A stretch of 64,000 bases of DNA from Clostridium sp. C2-6-12 (lineage in GTDB: Bacteria > Bacillota > Clostridia > Clostridiales > Clostridiaceae), in contig NZ_JAABNP010000005.1 in assembly GCF_009928485.1 (NCBI RefSeq), positions 1-64,000 on the forward strand, written 5' to 3'. Positions 25,058-33,585 of the stretch are shown here, in pieces. The position numbers were made by a program, and so were the translations under genes. How positions within the stretch are numbered: the stretch's first letter is position 1; each line of letters starts with the position of its first letter. Under the pieces are notes generated by a model, which was given only the letters and a program-made list of their open reading frames with translations, was not told the DNA's origin and searched no databases.

Positions 25058-27124
25058 TTGGAATTTGGGAATAAAAGGCTAAATATAAAAGATAATTTGG
25101 ATGTAATAGTGGCATTTGGAGTTATAACAATAGTTCTTATGATAATAATACCATTACCTAAGGAATTAGTGGATTTACTTTTGGCCTTAAACTTAACAAT
25201 TTCTATAGTTATAATTTTAATCACAATGTTTACTACGAATGTATTACAGCTTTCAGTATTCCCTACTTTGTTGCTTGTTACAACATTATTTAGGTTGGCG
25301 CTTAATATATCGTCAACTAGATTAATACTTACAGAAGCAGATGCAGGGACTATAATCACAGCTTTTGGTAATTTCGTTGTAAGAGGGAATTATGTTGTTG
25401 GTATTATAATATTTTTGATTATAGTAGTAATACAATTTATGGTTATTACCAATGGTGCGGGAAGAGTTGCCGAAGTATCAGCAAGATTTACTCTTGATGC
25501 TATGCCAGGTAAACAAATGAGTATAGATGCTGATTTAAATTCAGGAATGATTGATGATGCAACAGCAAGAAAAAGAAGACAAGATCTTCAATCAGAAGCA
25601 GATTTTTATGGGTCTATGGATGGTGCATCTAAATTTGTTAAAGGAGATGCTATTGCGGGTATAATTATTACTGTTATTAATATAATAGGTGGAATTATAA
25701 TAGGTGTTATTGGAAAAAATATGACAGCGGCTCAAGCGGCTCAAATATATACTATTTTAAGTGTAGGTGATGGACTTGTCAGTCAGGTTCCTGCTCTTTT
25801 AATATCTACAGCATCAGGTATTTTAGTTACGCGTTCAGGAAGCTCTGATAACTTAGGAAAAACTTTATCTAAACAATTAACTGCATTTCCAATAGCAACT
25901 GGAATTGCAAGTGCATTAATGTTGTTTGTAGGTATTATACCAGGAATGCCTAAGATACCGTTTTTTGTGGCTTCAATTGCTACAGGAGCATTAACTTATG
26001 TACTTTATAAAGATGCAGCAGAAAAAGAAGCTATGGAATATGTATCGGAAGAAGAGGAAATAATCCAAGCAGAGCGTAAAGAGCCTGAAAATGTTATGAA
26101 TTTAATTTCTGTAGAGCCTATGGAAGTAGAAATAGGATATGGTCTTATTCCACTTGCAGATGAAGCTTCAGGTGGAGATTTGCTTCAAAGAATTGCATCT
26201 GTTAGAAGACAATGTGCTATTGAAATGGGAATAGTTGTTCAACCTATAAGGATTAGAGATAATCTTCAATTAAAAACTAATGAATATATAATTAAGATTA
26301 GAGGAACTATGGTGGTTTCTTCTGAATTAATGCCAAGCATGCTCCTTTGCATGGATCCAACTGGAGAAAATTCAGATATGCCTGGAATTAAAACAATAGA
26401 GCCAACTTTTGGACTTCCAGCAGTATGGATAAATAAAGATCAAAGGGAAGAAGCTGAAATTAAAGGGTTAACAGTAGTTGATCCAACAACTGTTATGGTA
26501 ACACATTTGACCGAAACAATTAAAAGCCATTCATATGAATTACTTGGAAGAGAAGAAGTTAAACTTATTGTGGAAAACGCTAAAGAAAAATATAGTGCAG
26601 TTGTTGAAGAACTTATTCCAGATTTATTATCTATTGGAGAACTTCAAAAGATATTGCAAAATTTACTTAGGGAAAAAGTGCCGATAAAGGATATTGTTAC
26701 TATACTAGAATCCTTAGCGGATAATTCTAAAAATACTAGAGATTTGGAAGTATTAACTGAATATGTTAGATTTGCATTAGCAAGAACAATTTGTAATCAA
26801 ATTGTTGATGAAAATAGAACAATTACAGTTGTAACTTTAGATCCTGAAATAGAAGAAATAATAGCAAATAATACTCAAAAATCTGTACAAGGATCATTCC
26901 CAACGGTAGATCCAGATACTACTACTAGAATACTTACAGGTATAAAAAATACTGTAGAATCAGTTTATTTTTATAATAATCAGCCACTTATATTGGTTTC
27001 CCCAAATATAAGACCTGTATTTCGAAAATTAATAGAAATGGTATTTCCTCATATTATGGTAATTTCTTTAAATGAAGTACCAAATGATGTTCAAATTAAT
27101 AGTGAAGGAGTCATAGGAATATAG
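25058..27124 (+). CDS. flhA: Flagellar export protein FlhA
   Basis: Export-gate ring protein of 688 residues. The N-terminal half has about eight membrane helices and the FHIPEP-family region FPTLLLVTTLFRLALNISST, RFTLDAMPGKQMSIDADLN, and DGASKFVKGDAIAGI. The C-terminal half is the cytoplasmic substrate/chaperone-binding domain (GYGLIPLADEASGGDLLQRI). TTG start at 25058 after GGGGAGG. The stop codon directly adjoins flhF. Confidence 0.97.
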   Translation: MEFGNKRLNIKDNLDVIVAFGVITIVLMIIIPLPKELVDLLLALNLTISIVIILITMFTTNVLQLSVFPTLLLVTTLFRLALNISSTRLILTEADAGTIITAFGNFVVRGNYVVGIIIFLIIVVIQFMVITNGAGRVAEVSARFTLDAMPGKQMSIDADLNSGMIDDATARKRRQDLQSEADFYGSMDGASKFVKGDAIAGIIITVINIIGGIIIGVIGKNMTAAQAAQIYTILSVGDGLVSQVPALLISTASGILVTRSGSSDNLGKTLSKQLTAFPIATGIASALMLFVGIIPGMPKIPFFVASIATGALTYVLYKDAAEKEAMEYVSEEEEIIQAERKEPENVMNLISVEPMEVEIGYGLIPLADEASGGDLLQRIASVRRQCAIEMGIVVQPIRIRDNLQLKTNEYIIKIRGTMVVSSELMPSMLLCMDPTGENSDMPGIKTIEPTFGLPAVWINKDQREEAEIKGLTVVDPTTVMVTHLTETIKSHSYELLGREEVKLIVENAKEKYSAVVEELIPDLLSIGELQKILQNLLREKVPIKDIVTILESLADNSKNTRDLEVLTEYVRFALARTICNQIVDENRTITVVTLDPEIEEIIANNTQKSVQGSFPTVDPDTTTRILTGIKNTVESVYFYNNQPLILVSPNIRPVFRKLIEMVFPHIMVISLNEVPNDVQINSEGVIGI

Positions 27125-28450
27125 ATGATAATGAAAAAATATCTTGTCAAAAACATGAATGAAGGTTTGACTCGTATTAGGTATGAACTAGGAAAAGATG
27201 CTATTATAATAAGTCAAAGAAAAGTAAGAAAACCAGGATTAAAAGGCTTTTTTTCAAAAAAGGTGATTGAAGTTACAGCAGCAGTTGAAAATTCAACTAA
27301 TCAAGCAAAAAATAATTTTTCTAATAAGGAAGTAAGCTATTCTAAAAAAGACGAAGATTTTCAAAGCTCTTTAGAAAGTATTAAGAGATTAATGCAAGAT
27401 GAAGTATTAGCAAAGGAAAGTATAGCTAAACCTAATAAAACAGAAAAGCTTGATACAATAGATAGTAGAATATTAGAACATAATGCTAAGGTTGAAAAAG
27501 AAAAAGCTGAAGTAAATAAACAAATAGAAAATTATGATATTAAATTAGAAGATAATATTAAGGAAACTATAATTATCAAAGATAAAAGTGATAATTCAGA
27601 TGGAAATAATATTGAAGCAATTCATAAAGAAGTTAGTGAATTAAAAAATCTTTTAAGTAATGTTATAAAAAATAATTCAGTTGAAGAACCTTCAGCAGAA
27701 ATTTTAAAAGAAAAACTAAGAACTTTGGAAATTGATGAAGATTTTCAAGATGAAATAATACAATCAGTAAAAGATAATTCTAATGACGAATGTGATGAAA
27801 AAGAAGTATTAAGGGATATTTTTGAAAAAGATATTCTAATTTCTAGAAAAAGTTTAGATGGACGTGTGGTATTAGTTGGACCAACAGGTGTAGGTAAAAC
27901 TACTACAATAGCAAAACTAGCTGGAAGACTTGCTCTTATTGAAAAAAAGAAAGTTGGACTAATAACGGTTGACACATATAGAATTGGTGCTATAGAGCAG
28001 TTAAAAACTTATGCAGAAATAATGAACATTCCGTTTCAGGTAGTTATTACAATGAAGGAAATGGAAGAAGCTATAGATACTATGAAGGATTGTGATGTAG
28101 TTCTTATAGATACTACAGGAAGAAGCTGCAAAAATGCAATGCAGATTTCCGAACTTAGAGCGTTTGTTCAAAAAGCAAATCCTACTCATGTAAGTATGGT
28201 AATTAGTGCCACTACTAAAAATAGTGATATTAAGAATATATTAAAGGGATATTCTCAGCTTGAATATGACAATATTATTATTACAAAGCTTGATGAAACT
28301 AATGTATATGGATCGCTATATAATATAGCTAAAATAGCTAATAAGCCAGTCAATTTTATAACAATAGGTCAAAACGTACCAGATGATATAATGGTGCCTA
28401 CAAAAGAAGAAGTTGCAAACTTCATTCTAGGGGAGGAAATTATATGCTAG
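27125..28450 (+). CDS. flhF: Flagellar biosynthesis GTPase FlhF
   Basis: SRP-type GTPase that positions and numbers flagella, 441 residues. After MKKYLVKNMNEGLTRIRYELGKDAII and a Lys/Glu-rich linker (about 70-210), the NG domain shows G1 GPTGVGKTTT (252-261), VDTYRIGAIEQLKTYAEI, G3 DTTGRS and G4 TKLDET. ATG 27125 is favoured over ATG 27131 by the AGGA at 27115-27118. It overlaps flhG by seven bases. Confidence 0.96.
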   Translation: MIMKKYLVKNMNEGLTRIRYELGKDAIIISQRKVRKPGLKGFFSKKVIEVTAAVENSTNQAKNNFSNKEVSYSKKDEDFQSSLESIKRLMQDEVLAKESIAKPNKTEKLDTIDSRILEHNAKVEKEKAEVNKQIENYDIKLEDNIKETIIIKDKSDNSDGNNIEAIHKEVSELKNLLSNVIKNNSVEEPSAEILKEKLRTLEIDEDFQDEIIQSVKDNSNDECDEKEVLRDIFEKDILISRKSLDGRVVLVGPTGVGKTTTIAKLAGRLALIEKKKVGLITVDTYRIGAIEQLKTYAEIMNIPFQVVITMKEMEEAIDTMKDCDVVLIDTTGRSCKNAMQISELRAFVQKANPTHVSMVISATTKNSDIKNILKGYSQLEYDNIIITKLDETNVYGSLYNIAKIANKPVNFITIGQNVPDDIMVPTKEEVANFILGEEIIC

Positions 28451-29304
28451 ATCAAGCTGAAGCACTGCGAAAATTAGTTGTTAATGAAGAAGAGGATAAT
28501 AAAAATGTTGGAAGTAAGATTATAACAGTAACTTCAGGAAAAGGTGGAGTTGGGAAAAGTAATTTTGTTGTTAATTTAGCTATATCCCTTCAAAACAAAG
28601 GAAAAAAAGTTTTGATATTTGATGCCGATTTGGGTATGGGAAATGATGACGTATTAATGGGATTATATCCGAAACATAATATATTTGATATTATATATAC
28701 GGATTTAGAAATAAAGGATATAATTATAGAAGGGACCAATGGAGTTAGTTTAATTCCAGCAGGATCTGCTTTAAGTAAAGCTCAAGAGTTAGAAGAAGAA
28801 GAAAGAAAGTTGTTTTTAGGTAAGTTAGAAACATTAGATGAATATGATTATATACTAATGGACACGGGAGCTGGTGTTAATAGAGATGTATTATCTTTTA
28901 TAGCAGCATCAGAGGAGTTAATAATAATAACAACACCGGAACCCACTTCTCTTACAGATGGATATAGCTTAATTAAAGCTACAGATCATTATAAACTTAA
29001 GAATAAGGCAAAAATTATAGTTAATAAAGCTTTTTCAAAAGAGGAAGGGCAAGAGACTTATAATAAATTCGATAGAGCAGTTAGCAGATTTTTAAAAATT
29101 GAAATTGAATATTTAGGTTGTATACTTGAAGACAAAAAATTAGTTCAAAGTGTAAGACAGCAAAAACCGTTTATGGTTTTATATCCCAATTGCGATGCAG
29201 CTAAGGGAATAGAAGATATATCTTCAAAACTTGTAGGGCAGGAAATAAGTTCATCTAATGGAGCACATGGATTGTTCAAACGACTGTTTAATATATTTTC
29301 ATAG
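28444..29304 (+). CDS. flhG: MinD-like ATPase FlhG (YlxH)
   Basis: Antagonist of FlhF controlling flagellar number and placement, 286 residues. It has the deviant Walker A KGGVGKS (33-39), DADLGMGNDDVLMG, DTGAGVNRDVLSF and TTPEPTSLTDGYSLIK, the FlhG-type MinD motifs. It lacks an obvious MinD C-terminal amphipathic helix, ending instead HGLFKRLFNIFS, which may be weakly amphipathic. It is translationally coupled to flhF. Confidence 0.95.
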   Translation: MLDQAEALRKLVVNEEEDNKNVGSKIITVTSGKGGVGKSNFVVNLAISLQNKGKKVLIFDADLGMGNDDVLMGLYPKHNIFDIIYTDLEIKDIIIEGTNGVSLIPAGSALSKAQELEEEERKLFLGKLETLDEYDYILMDTGAGVNRDVLSFIAASEELIIITTPEPTSLTDGYSLIKATDHYKLKNKAKIIVNKAFSKEEGQETYNKFDRAVSRFLKIEIEYLGCILEDKKLVQSVRQQKPFMVLYPNCDAAKGIEDISSKLVGQEISSSNGAHGLFKRLFNIFS

Positions 29305-29316
29305 GAGGATTTAAAG

Positions 29317-29958
29317 GTGGAGGATTTTAAGTTAAGAATTAATGACAGAGTTGAGGTAGTCAAAGATGAAAAAGCTTATAAAGCTTTAGTGATAGACATA
29401 AATGAAGATTTTTTAACAATAAATTTACCTGTTAATGATGGTAATTATTTAATGTTGCATTCCAATGAAAAAATAGAAATGACTTGTTACTTAGAAGATG
29501 GAAGATGTTTTAAGTTTTATTCAGAAGTCATTTTAAGAGGAAAGGAAAGTAATATATTATTTTATAAAATATCACCACCTTTTGATATACAAAAAATACA
29601 AAGAAGAAACTTTTTTAGAGTAGATTTAACTAATGATATTCATTATAAAAAAATCACATTAGTTGAAGAGGAGGATTATGAAAATATACCTTATAAAAAA
29701 GGTCTAATGGTGGATTTAAGTGCAGGTGGCTTAAAGCTTAAAGCAAAGGATAATATAAGTAAAGATGATTTACTGCTAGTTAAAATGAAGGTAAACGAAG
29801 TTGAGTTAGAATTAAAATGCGATATTGTTAGAATTGAAAATACAGAAGATAAAGAAAAATTATGCGGTTTAAGATTTATAGAAATATCACCAGCCCAAAG
29901 TGAGTTAATAGTCAGAGAATTATTTAAAATAATGAGAAGGCAAAGAGCTAATTTATAA
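29317..29958 (+). CDS. PilZ-domain c-di-GMP-binding flagellar protein (YcgR/DgrA-like)
   Basis: A 213-residue two-domain protein. The N-terminal YcgR-like beta domain (RVEVVKDEKAYKALVIDINE) is followed by PilZ with both c-di-GMP contacts: RRNFFR at 96-101 and DLSAGG at 133-138. Members of this group slow or disengage the motor when c-di-GMP is high. GTG 29317 follows AGGAGG by good spacing. It lies inside an operon that a c-di-GMP riboswitch precedes, so the nucleotide may act on both expression and motor function. Confidence 0.93.
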   Translation: MEDFKLRINDRVEVVKDEKAYKALVIDINEDFLTINLPVNDGNYLMLHSNEKIEMTCYLEDGRCFKFYSEVILRGKESNILFYKISPPFDIQKIQRRNFFRVDLTNDIHYKKITLVEEEDYENIPYKKGLMVDLSAGGLKLKAKDNISKDDLLLVKMKVNEVELELKCDIVRIENTEDKEKLCGLRFIEISPAQSELIVRELFKIMRRQRANL

Positions 29959-30036
29959 AAAAGTTTAATTGAAAATAATGTCCTATGGTATATAGGATAT
30001 AATATAGATATAAACTACGGTGGGGGGTAATAAGGT

Positions 30037-30765
30037 ATGCACGTAGTCAATGAAGTGGAAAGAAAAGAACAAATAATACAAGAATATATTCCACTTGTAA
30101 AATATATTGCCTCTAGAGTTATGTTTGGTAAGAACAAATATATGGAATATGAGGATTTAGTTAGTTACGGAATGATTGGGCTTATGGATGCCTTAAATAA
30201 GTTCGATAGTACTAAAGGCATGAAGTTTTCATCTTATGCATCAATAAGGATAAAAGGTGCAATGATAGATGAACTTAGAAAAAATAGACCAATATCTAAG
30301 GGCGCAATGGATAAGTTAAATAAATACAATAAAGCCATTGATACTCTCCAAGGAGAATTGTTAAGAGAGCCAACTAACGATGAAATTGCTAAGTTTTTAG
30401 GTATTTCTTTAACTGAAGTAGCTGAAATTGAAAATTATATTAATTACATTTCAATGGTATCTTTAGAAAGTGTAATATTTTCAGATGATGAAGATGTAAA
30501 CCTTATTGGAATAATAGAAGATAAAAATAGTCCAAGCCCTGATATTTATCTACAGGATAAAGAGCAATTAGAGGTTTTAGAAAAGGCAATAAGTTTGCTT
30601 AAAGAAAAGGATAGAACTATTTTAAATCTTTATTATTATGAAAAGTTAACGTTAAAAGAAATTGGAGCAATATTAAGTGTATCAGAATCAAGAGTTTGTC
30701 AGCTCCACAGTAGATCCATAGCAAATTTAAGAGAATGTATGAAAAAATTACATTATATAAATTAA
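30037..30765 (+). CDS. fliA: Flagellar sigma factor FliA (sigma-28/SigD)
   Basis: RNA polymerase sigma factor for late flagellar genes, 242 residues. Region 2 is YIPLVKYIASRVM, EYEDLVSYGMIGLMDALNKF and FSSYASIRIKGAMIDELRK. Region 3 is FLGISLTEVAEIENY, and region 4 KEKDRTILNLYYYEKLTLKE with the helix-turn-helix ILSVSESRVCQLHSRSI. The upstream gap (29959-30036) has a TCCTAT/ATAGGA hairpin and GGTGGGGGG as ribosome site. The anti-sigma factor FlgM is not in the window. Confidence 0.97.
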   Translation: MHVVNEVERKEQIIQEYIPLVKYIASRVMFGKNKYMEYEDLVSYGMIGLMDALNKFDSTKGMKFSSYASIRIKGAMIDELRKNRPISKGAMDKLNKYNKAIDTLQGELLREPTNDEIAKFLGISLTEVAEIENYINYISMVSLESVIFSDDEDVNLIGIIEDKNSPSPDIYLQDKEQLEVLEKAISLLKEKDRTILNLYYYEKLTLKEIGAILSVSESRVCQLHSRSIANLRECMKKLHYIN

Positions 30766-30776
30766 TACTAAATATG

Positions 30777-30888
30777 CAGTTGAAAATCGGAGTTATGCAA
30801 TTAAGGAAAAAGTAATAAAGTGTTCATATAAACAACTAACATGAAAGCTAACCTAATAATTAGTCCTTAACTGTCAACTGTTAACTGA
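30777..30888. repeat. Degenerate family A repeat after fliA
   Basis: The right arm TCCTTAACTGTCAACTG is complementary to pieces of the left arm (CAGTTG...AGTTA...AAGGA). Its tail GTTAACTGAATT also ends the copies before fliI and flgE. The inner hairpins are poorly preserved. Confidence 0.45.
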
Positions 30889-30902
30889 ATTTGAGGTGTT
30901 TT

Positions 30903-31598
30903 ATGCCAGTAATATTATTAATAATTGGAATCATTTTAATAGTTTACAATTATCGTGCTATTAGGCTAGAGGAAAAAGATAAACAAGAAGATAATGGTTT
31001 TAATCTATCTTTTCAAAGTGTTTTACAAGATAGAAAAGAAGAATTAAGTGATTATAAAATGGAAATGGGTCTTCTAAGAAAAGATATAGCAGAAAGTTTA
31101 ACAGAGTTACAAGAGGAGATTTTTGATATAAAAAAAGACATACACCGACTACAAAGTGAGAACTTTCACTTATTAAAAGATATTAATGCTTATCGATCAC
31201 AAAATAACAATGATGATCTACTAAAAAATAATGAAGACCAAACACTTAAGAGTAGTGAAGAGATGTACGAAAATAAAGAAGGTTTAGAAAATAGTCATCT
31301 TATGGACGAAAGTAAAGTTGATATTAGTTTAAATGAACCTAACGAAATCATGTTAGAAAATGGGGATTTAGATAAGGTAGATAGTATTGATTATCAAACA
31401 GATGAAAGAATAAATTTAGATTCTGAGGCAGGCGATGGTGTTATATCTGAAATTGATTTTTCTGCTAAAGTAGATAGTAATAAGACTGCAAGGATTAAAA
31501 GACTTTTAGGAGAAGGTTTAACAGAAGAACAAATCTGTCATGAATTATCTGTAAGCAAGGGGGAAGTACTATTAGTAAAAGGTTTATTCAAAAAGTAA
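30903..31598 (+). CDS. Membrane-anchored coiled-coil protein with C-terminal helix-turn-helix-like segment
   Basis: A 231-residue protein not assigned to a named function (it resembles DUF6115-type clostridial flagellar-operon proteins). Seen: an N-terminal membrane helix (PVILLIIGIILIVYNY, about 2-17), a coiled coil (about 45-100), an acidic Asn/Glu/Asp linker, and a C-terminal helix pair (RIKRLLGEGLTEEQICHELS, then VSKGEVLLVKGLF) like a small helix-turn-helix. ATG 30903 follows GAGGTG closely. Its place between fliA and the rod genes suggests a motility role. Confidence 0.75.
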   Translation: MPVILLIIGIILIVYNYRAIRLEEKDKQEDNGFNLSFQSVLQDRKEELSDYKMEMGLLRKDIAESLTELQEEIFDIKKDIHRLQSENFHLLKDINAYRSQNNNDDLLKNNEDQTLKSSEEMYENKEGLENSHLMDESKVDISLNEPNEIMLENGDLDKVDSIDYQTDERINLDSEAGDGVISEIDFSAKVDSNKTARIKRLLGEGLTEEQICHELSVSKGEVLLVKGLFKK

Positions 31599-31792
31599 AA
31601 AAAAGTGTATCTTTTCTCTTAGATAAAAGAATTTGTTTAGGTATAGGAATTGGCCTGATTTTAGGTGTAATATTTATGTTTGGATATAAATATACAGAAA
31701 ATCTTTCAGATAGCCAAATTGAAGAAAGAGCTAGAGCTTTAGGAATGATTTATGAGAATGAGAGCAAGGCTATTTTAAAAGGAGAGGATTAA
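31571..31792 (+). CDS. Small single-pass membrane protein, non-canonical start
   Basis: An open frame ending at TAA 31790-31792, just before the next rod gene's ATG. It encodes a Lys-rich start, LLDKRICLGIGIGLILGVIF (a membrane helix) and an Ile/Glu/Ala-rich tail (LSDSQIEERARALGMIYENE). There is no ATG, GTG or TTG early enough to include the membrane helix; the first in-frame ATG (31676) is too late. AAGGGGGA (31557-31564) lies seven bases before ATT 31571, so an ATT start is proposed. The coding-like composition and perfect fit between neighbours support a real gene. The exact start is uncertain. Confidence 0.55.
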   Translation: MSKRFIQKVKKSVSFLLDKRICLGIGIGLILGVIFMFGYKYTENLSDSQIEERARALGMIYENESKAILKGED

Positions 31793-32569
31793 ATGATAAG
31801 AGGCTTTTATAATTCTATTTCTGGTTTAATAACATTACAAAATGAACAGGAAGTAACAACAAATAATATTGCTAATGTAAATAATTCAGGATATAAAAAG
31901 CGTGAACTTACAAAGAGTAGTTTTGAGGATGTAATGATATCTAATAGGCAAAAGCTTGTAGATGGAAAGTATGTTAGAAATAATATAGGAAATTTAAATC
32001 TTGGAGTAAAAGTTGATGATGTTGAAAATGTATTTACTCAGGGAAGTTTCAAAGCTACCGATAGCATGACTGATTTTGCAATTGATGGAAGAGGTTTCTT
32101 TGTAGCCCAAAATGGGAATAAAGAAGTATATACAAGAGATGGAAATTTTAAAATAAATCAACAAGGTTATTTAATAACCAATGATGGATCAGAAGTTTTA
32201 GGTATTAATATTGCAACAGGGGCTAGAGAGCATATATATATAGGAAATTATAAATTTTCTTTAGATGGAGAAAATAATATTGATATTGATGGAATTGGTA
32301 ATACTCATAAATTATTAACAGTTGATTTTCAAAATGATGATTATAAATCATTAGAACCACTTGGAGATAATTATATAACAAATGCTAATCCAATATATGA
32401 TGCTAAAGTTAATGTAAGGCAAAATTTTATTGAAGCTTCAAATGTAGATCCTTCAGCTGAACTTGTAAAGCTTATGGAAATAAAAAGACAATTTGAAACA
32501 AATCAAAAATTTGTAAAAATGCAAGATGAAACAGTTCAAAAAGCTGCAACTGAATTAGGCCGTGTATAG
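31793..32569 (+). CDS. Flagellar rod protein, FlgF/FlgG family
   Basis: A 258-residue distal or proximal rod protein. The N-terminus is MIRGFYNSISGLITLQNEQE with NNIANVNNSGYKKREL, the middle has DFAIDGRGFFVAQNGNKE and YTRDGNFKINQQGYLI, and the C-terminus has FIEASNVDPSAELVKLMEIKRQFE. As the first of a tandem pair it corresponds to FlhO/FlgF. GGAGAGGA overlaps the preceding small gene's end. Which of the two pair members is FlgF and which FlgG cannot be settled by eye. Confidence 0.9.
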   Translation: MIRGFYNSISGLITLQNEQEVTTNNIANVNNSGYKKRELTKSSFEDVMISNRQKLVDGKYVRNNIGNLNLGVKVDDVENVFTQGSFKATDSMTDFAIDGRGFFVAQNGNKEVYTRDGNFKINQQGYLITNDGSEVLGINIATGAREHIYIGNYKFSLDGENNIDIDGIGNTHKLLTVDFQNDDYKSLEPLGDNYITNANPIYDAKVNVRQNFIEASNVDPSAELVKLMEIKRQFETNQKFVKMQDETVQKAATELGRV

Positions 32570-32592
32570 TCTAGAGAAGGGAGGAAATAATT

Positions 32593-33360
32593 ATGTTTAA
32601 TATATTTGGAACAGCAAGAAGTGGTATGACGGCATATCAAGAAAAGCTTGACTATCTTTCAAATGACTTAGTTAACAGTCAAACAACTGGATATAAAAGT
32701 ACAGATGTAGGGTTTAAAGATCTTTTAACAGAATCACTAGATAGAAAGGGAACACCTTTAAGGGATAAAACAGCAATTAGTGGTACTGGTGTAAAGCTAG
32801 GTGTTAATTATGCTAGAAATAAACAAGGAAATCTTTTACCTACAGGTGGGAAAACAGATTTAGCAATAGATGGAACTGGATATTTTGGAATTATGAAGTC
32901 TGATGGAAATGTTGTTTATACTAGAGATGGTAATTTCAAGATAGATACAAATGGTACTTTAGTAGATACAAACGGAAATAAGGTATATATTGAGTATGGA
33001 GAGGGAGCTTCTGAAGGAAATCCAGCGTTGGTAGGGAAAGATATTTCAATAGATCAATCTGGTGGAATATCTATGAAGGTTGGAGAAGATATGGTTAATA
33101 TTGGTACAATACCTATTTTTACAGCCATAGGAGATAAAGGCTTTATACCTCAAGGAGATAACTATTTTACTACTAATTCAGATGCCCAAGTAGTACTAAG
33201 TGAAGACTACAATATAGTACAAGGTATGTTGGAAGCATCAAATGTTGATACAGCAGAAGTTTTTTCAGATTTAATATTAACTCAAAGAGCGTTCCAATTA
33301 AGTTCAAAAGCAATAACTACTGCTGATGACCTTTGGAGTATGATAAATAGTATGAGATAA
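32593..33360 (+). CDS. Flagellar rod protein, FlgG/FlhP family
   Basis: A 255-residue rod protein, second of the pair: MFNIFGTARSGMTAYQEKLD, SNDLVNSQTTGYKSTDVGF, DLAIDGTGYFGIM, YTRDGNFKIDTNGTLVD and a C-terminal LEASNVDTAEVFSDLILTQR. The N-terminus is divergent (SNDLVNSQTTGYK in place of NNLANVNTTGFK). It is the last gene of the flagellar operon and is followed by a strong terminator. Confidence 0.9.
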   Translation: MFNIFGTARSGMTAYQEKLDYLSNDLVNSQTTGYKSTDVGFKDLLTESLDRKGTPLRDKTAISGTGVKLGVNYARNKQGNLLPTGGKTDLAIDGTGYFGIMKSDGNVVYTRDGNFKIDTNGTLVDTNGNKVYIEYGEGASEGNPALVGKDISIDQSGGISMKVGEDMVNIGTIPIFTAIGDKGFIPQGDNYFTTNSDAQVVLSEDYNIVQGMLEASNVDTAEVFSDLILTQRAFQLSSKAITTADDLWSMINSMR

Positions 33361-33392
33361 CAAAAAATATTAAGTTGATGGTTATAAATTTA

Positions 33393-33438
33393 GCCTTGTT
33401 AAGCAGAAATAGTAAAGCTGCTTAACAAGGCATTTTTT
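33393..33438 (+). terminator. Strong terminator ending the flagellar operon
   Basis: GCCTTGTTAAGCAG (33393-33406) pairs perfectly with CTGCTTAACAAGGC (33418-33431), followed by TTTTTT. This is the first strong terminator after the riboswitch, some 24 kb upstream. Confidence 0.93.
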
Positions 33439-33585
33439 CATAAGTATGTAGATCTTAATTTGTTGTTAATTAAGTATTAATGTAAGTTAAAGACGTCTAG
33501 TAATTCTTTTTCGCTTTACATTATTTTGATTTATAAGTAAAATAAATATGTATTATATAAAAGAAAGATTTTAGGAGGAATTATT

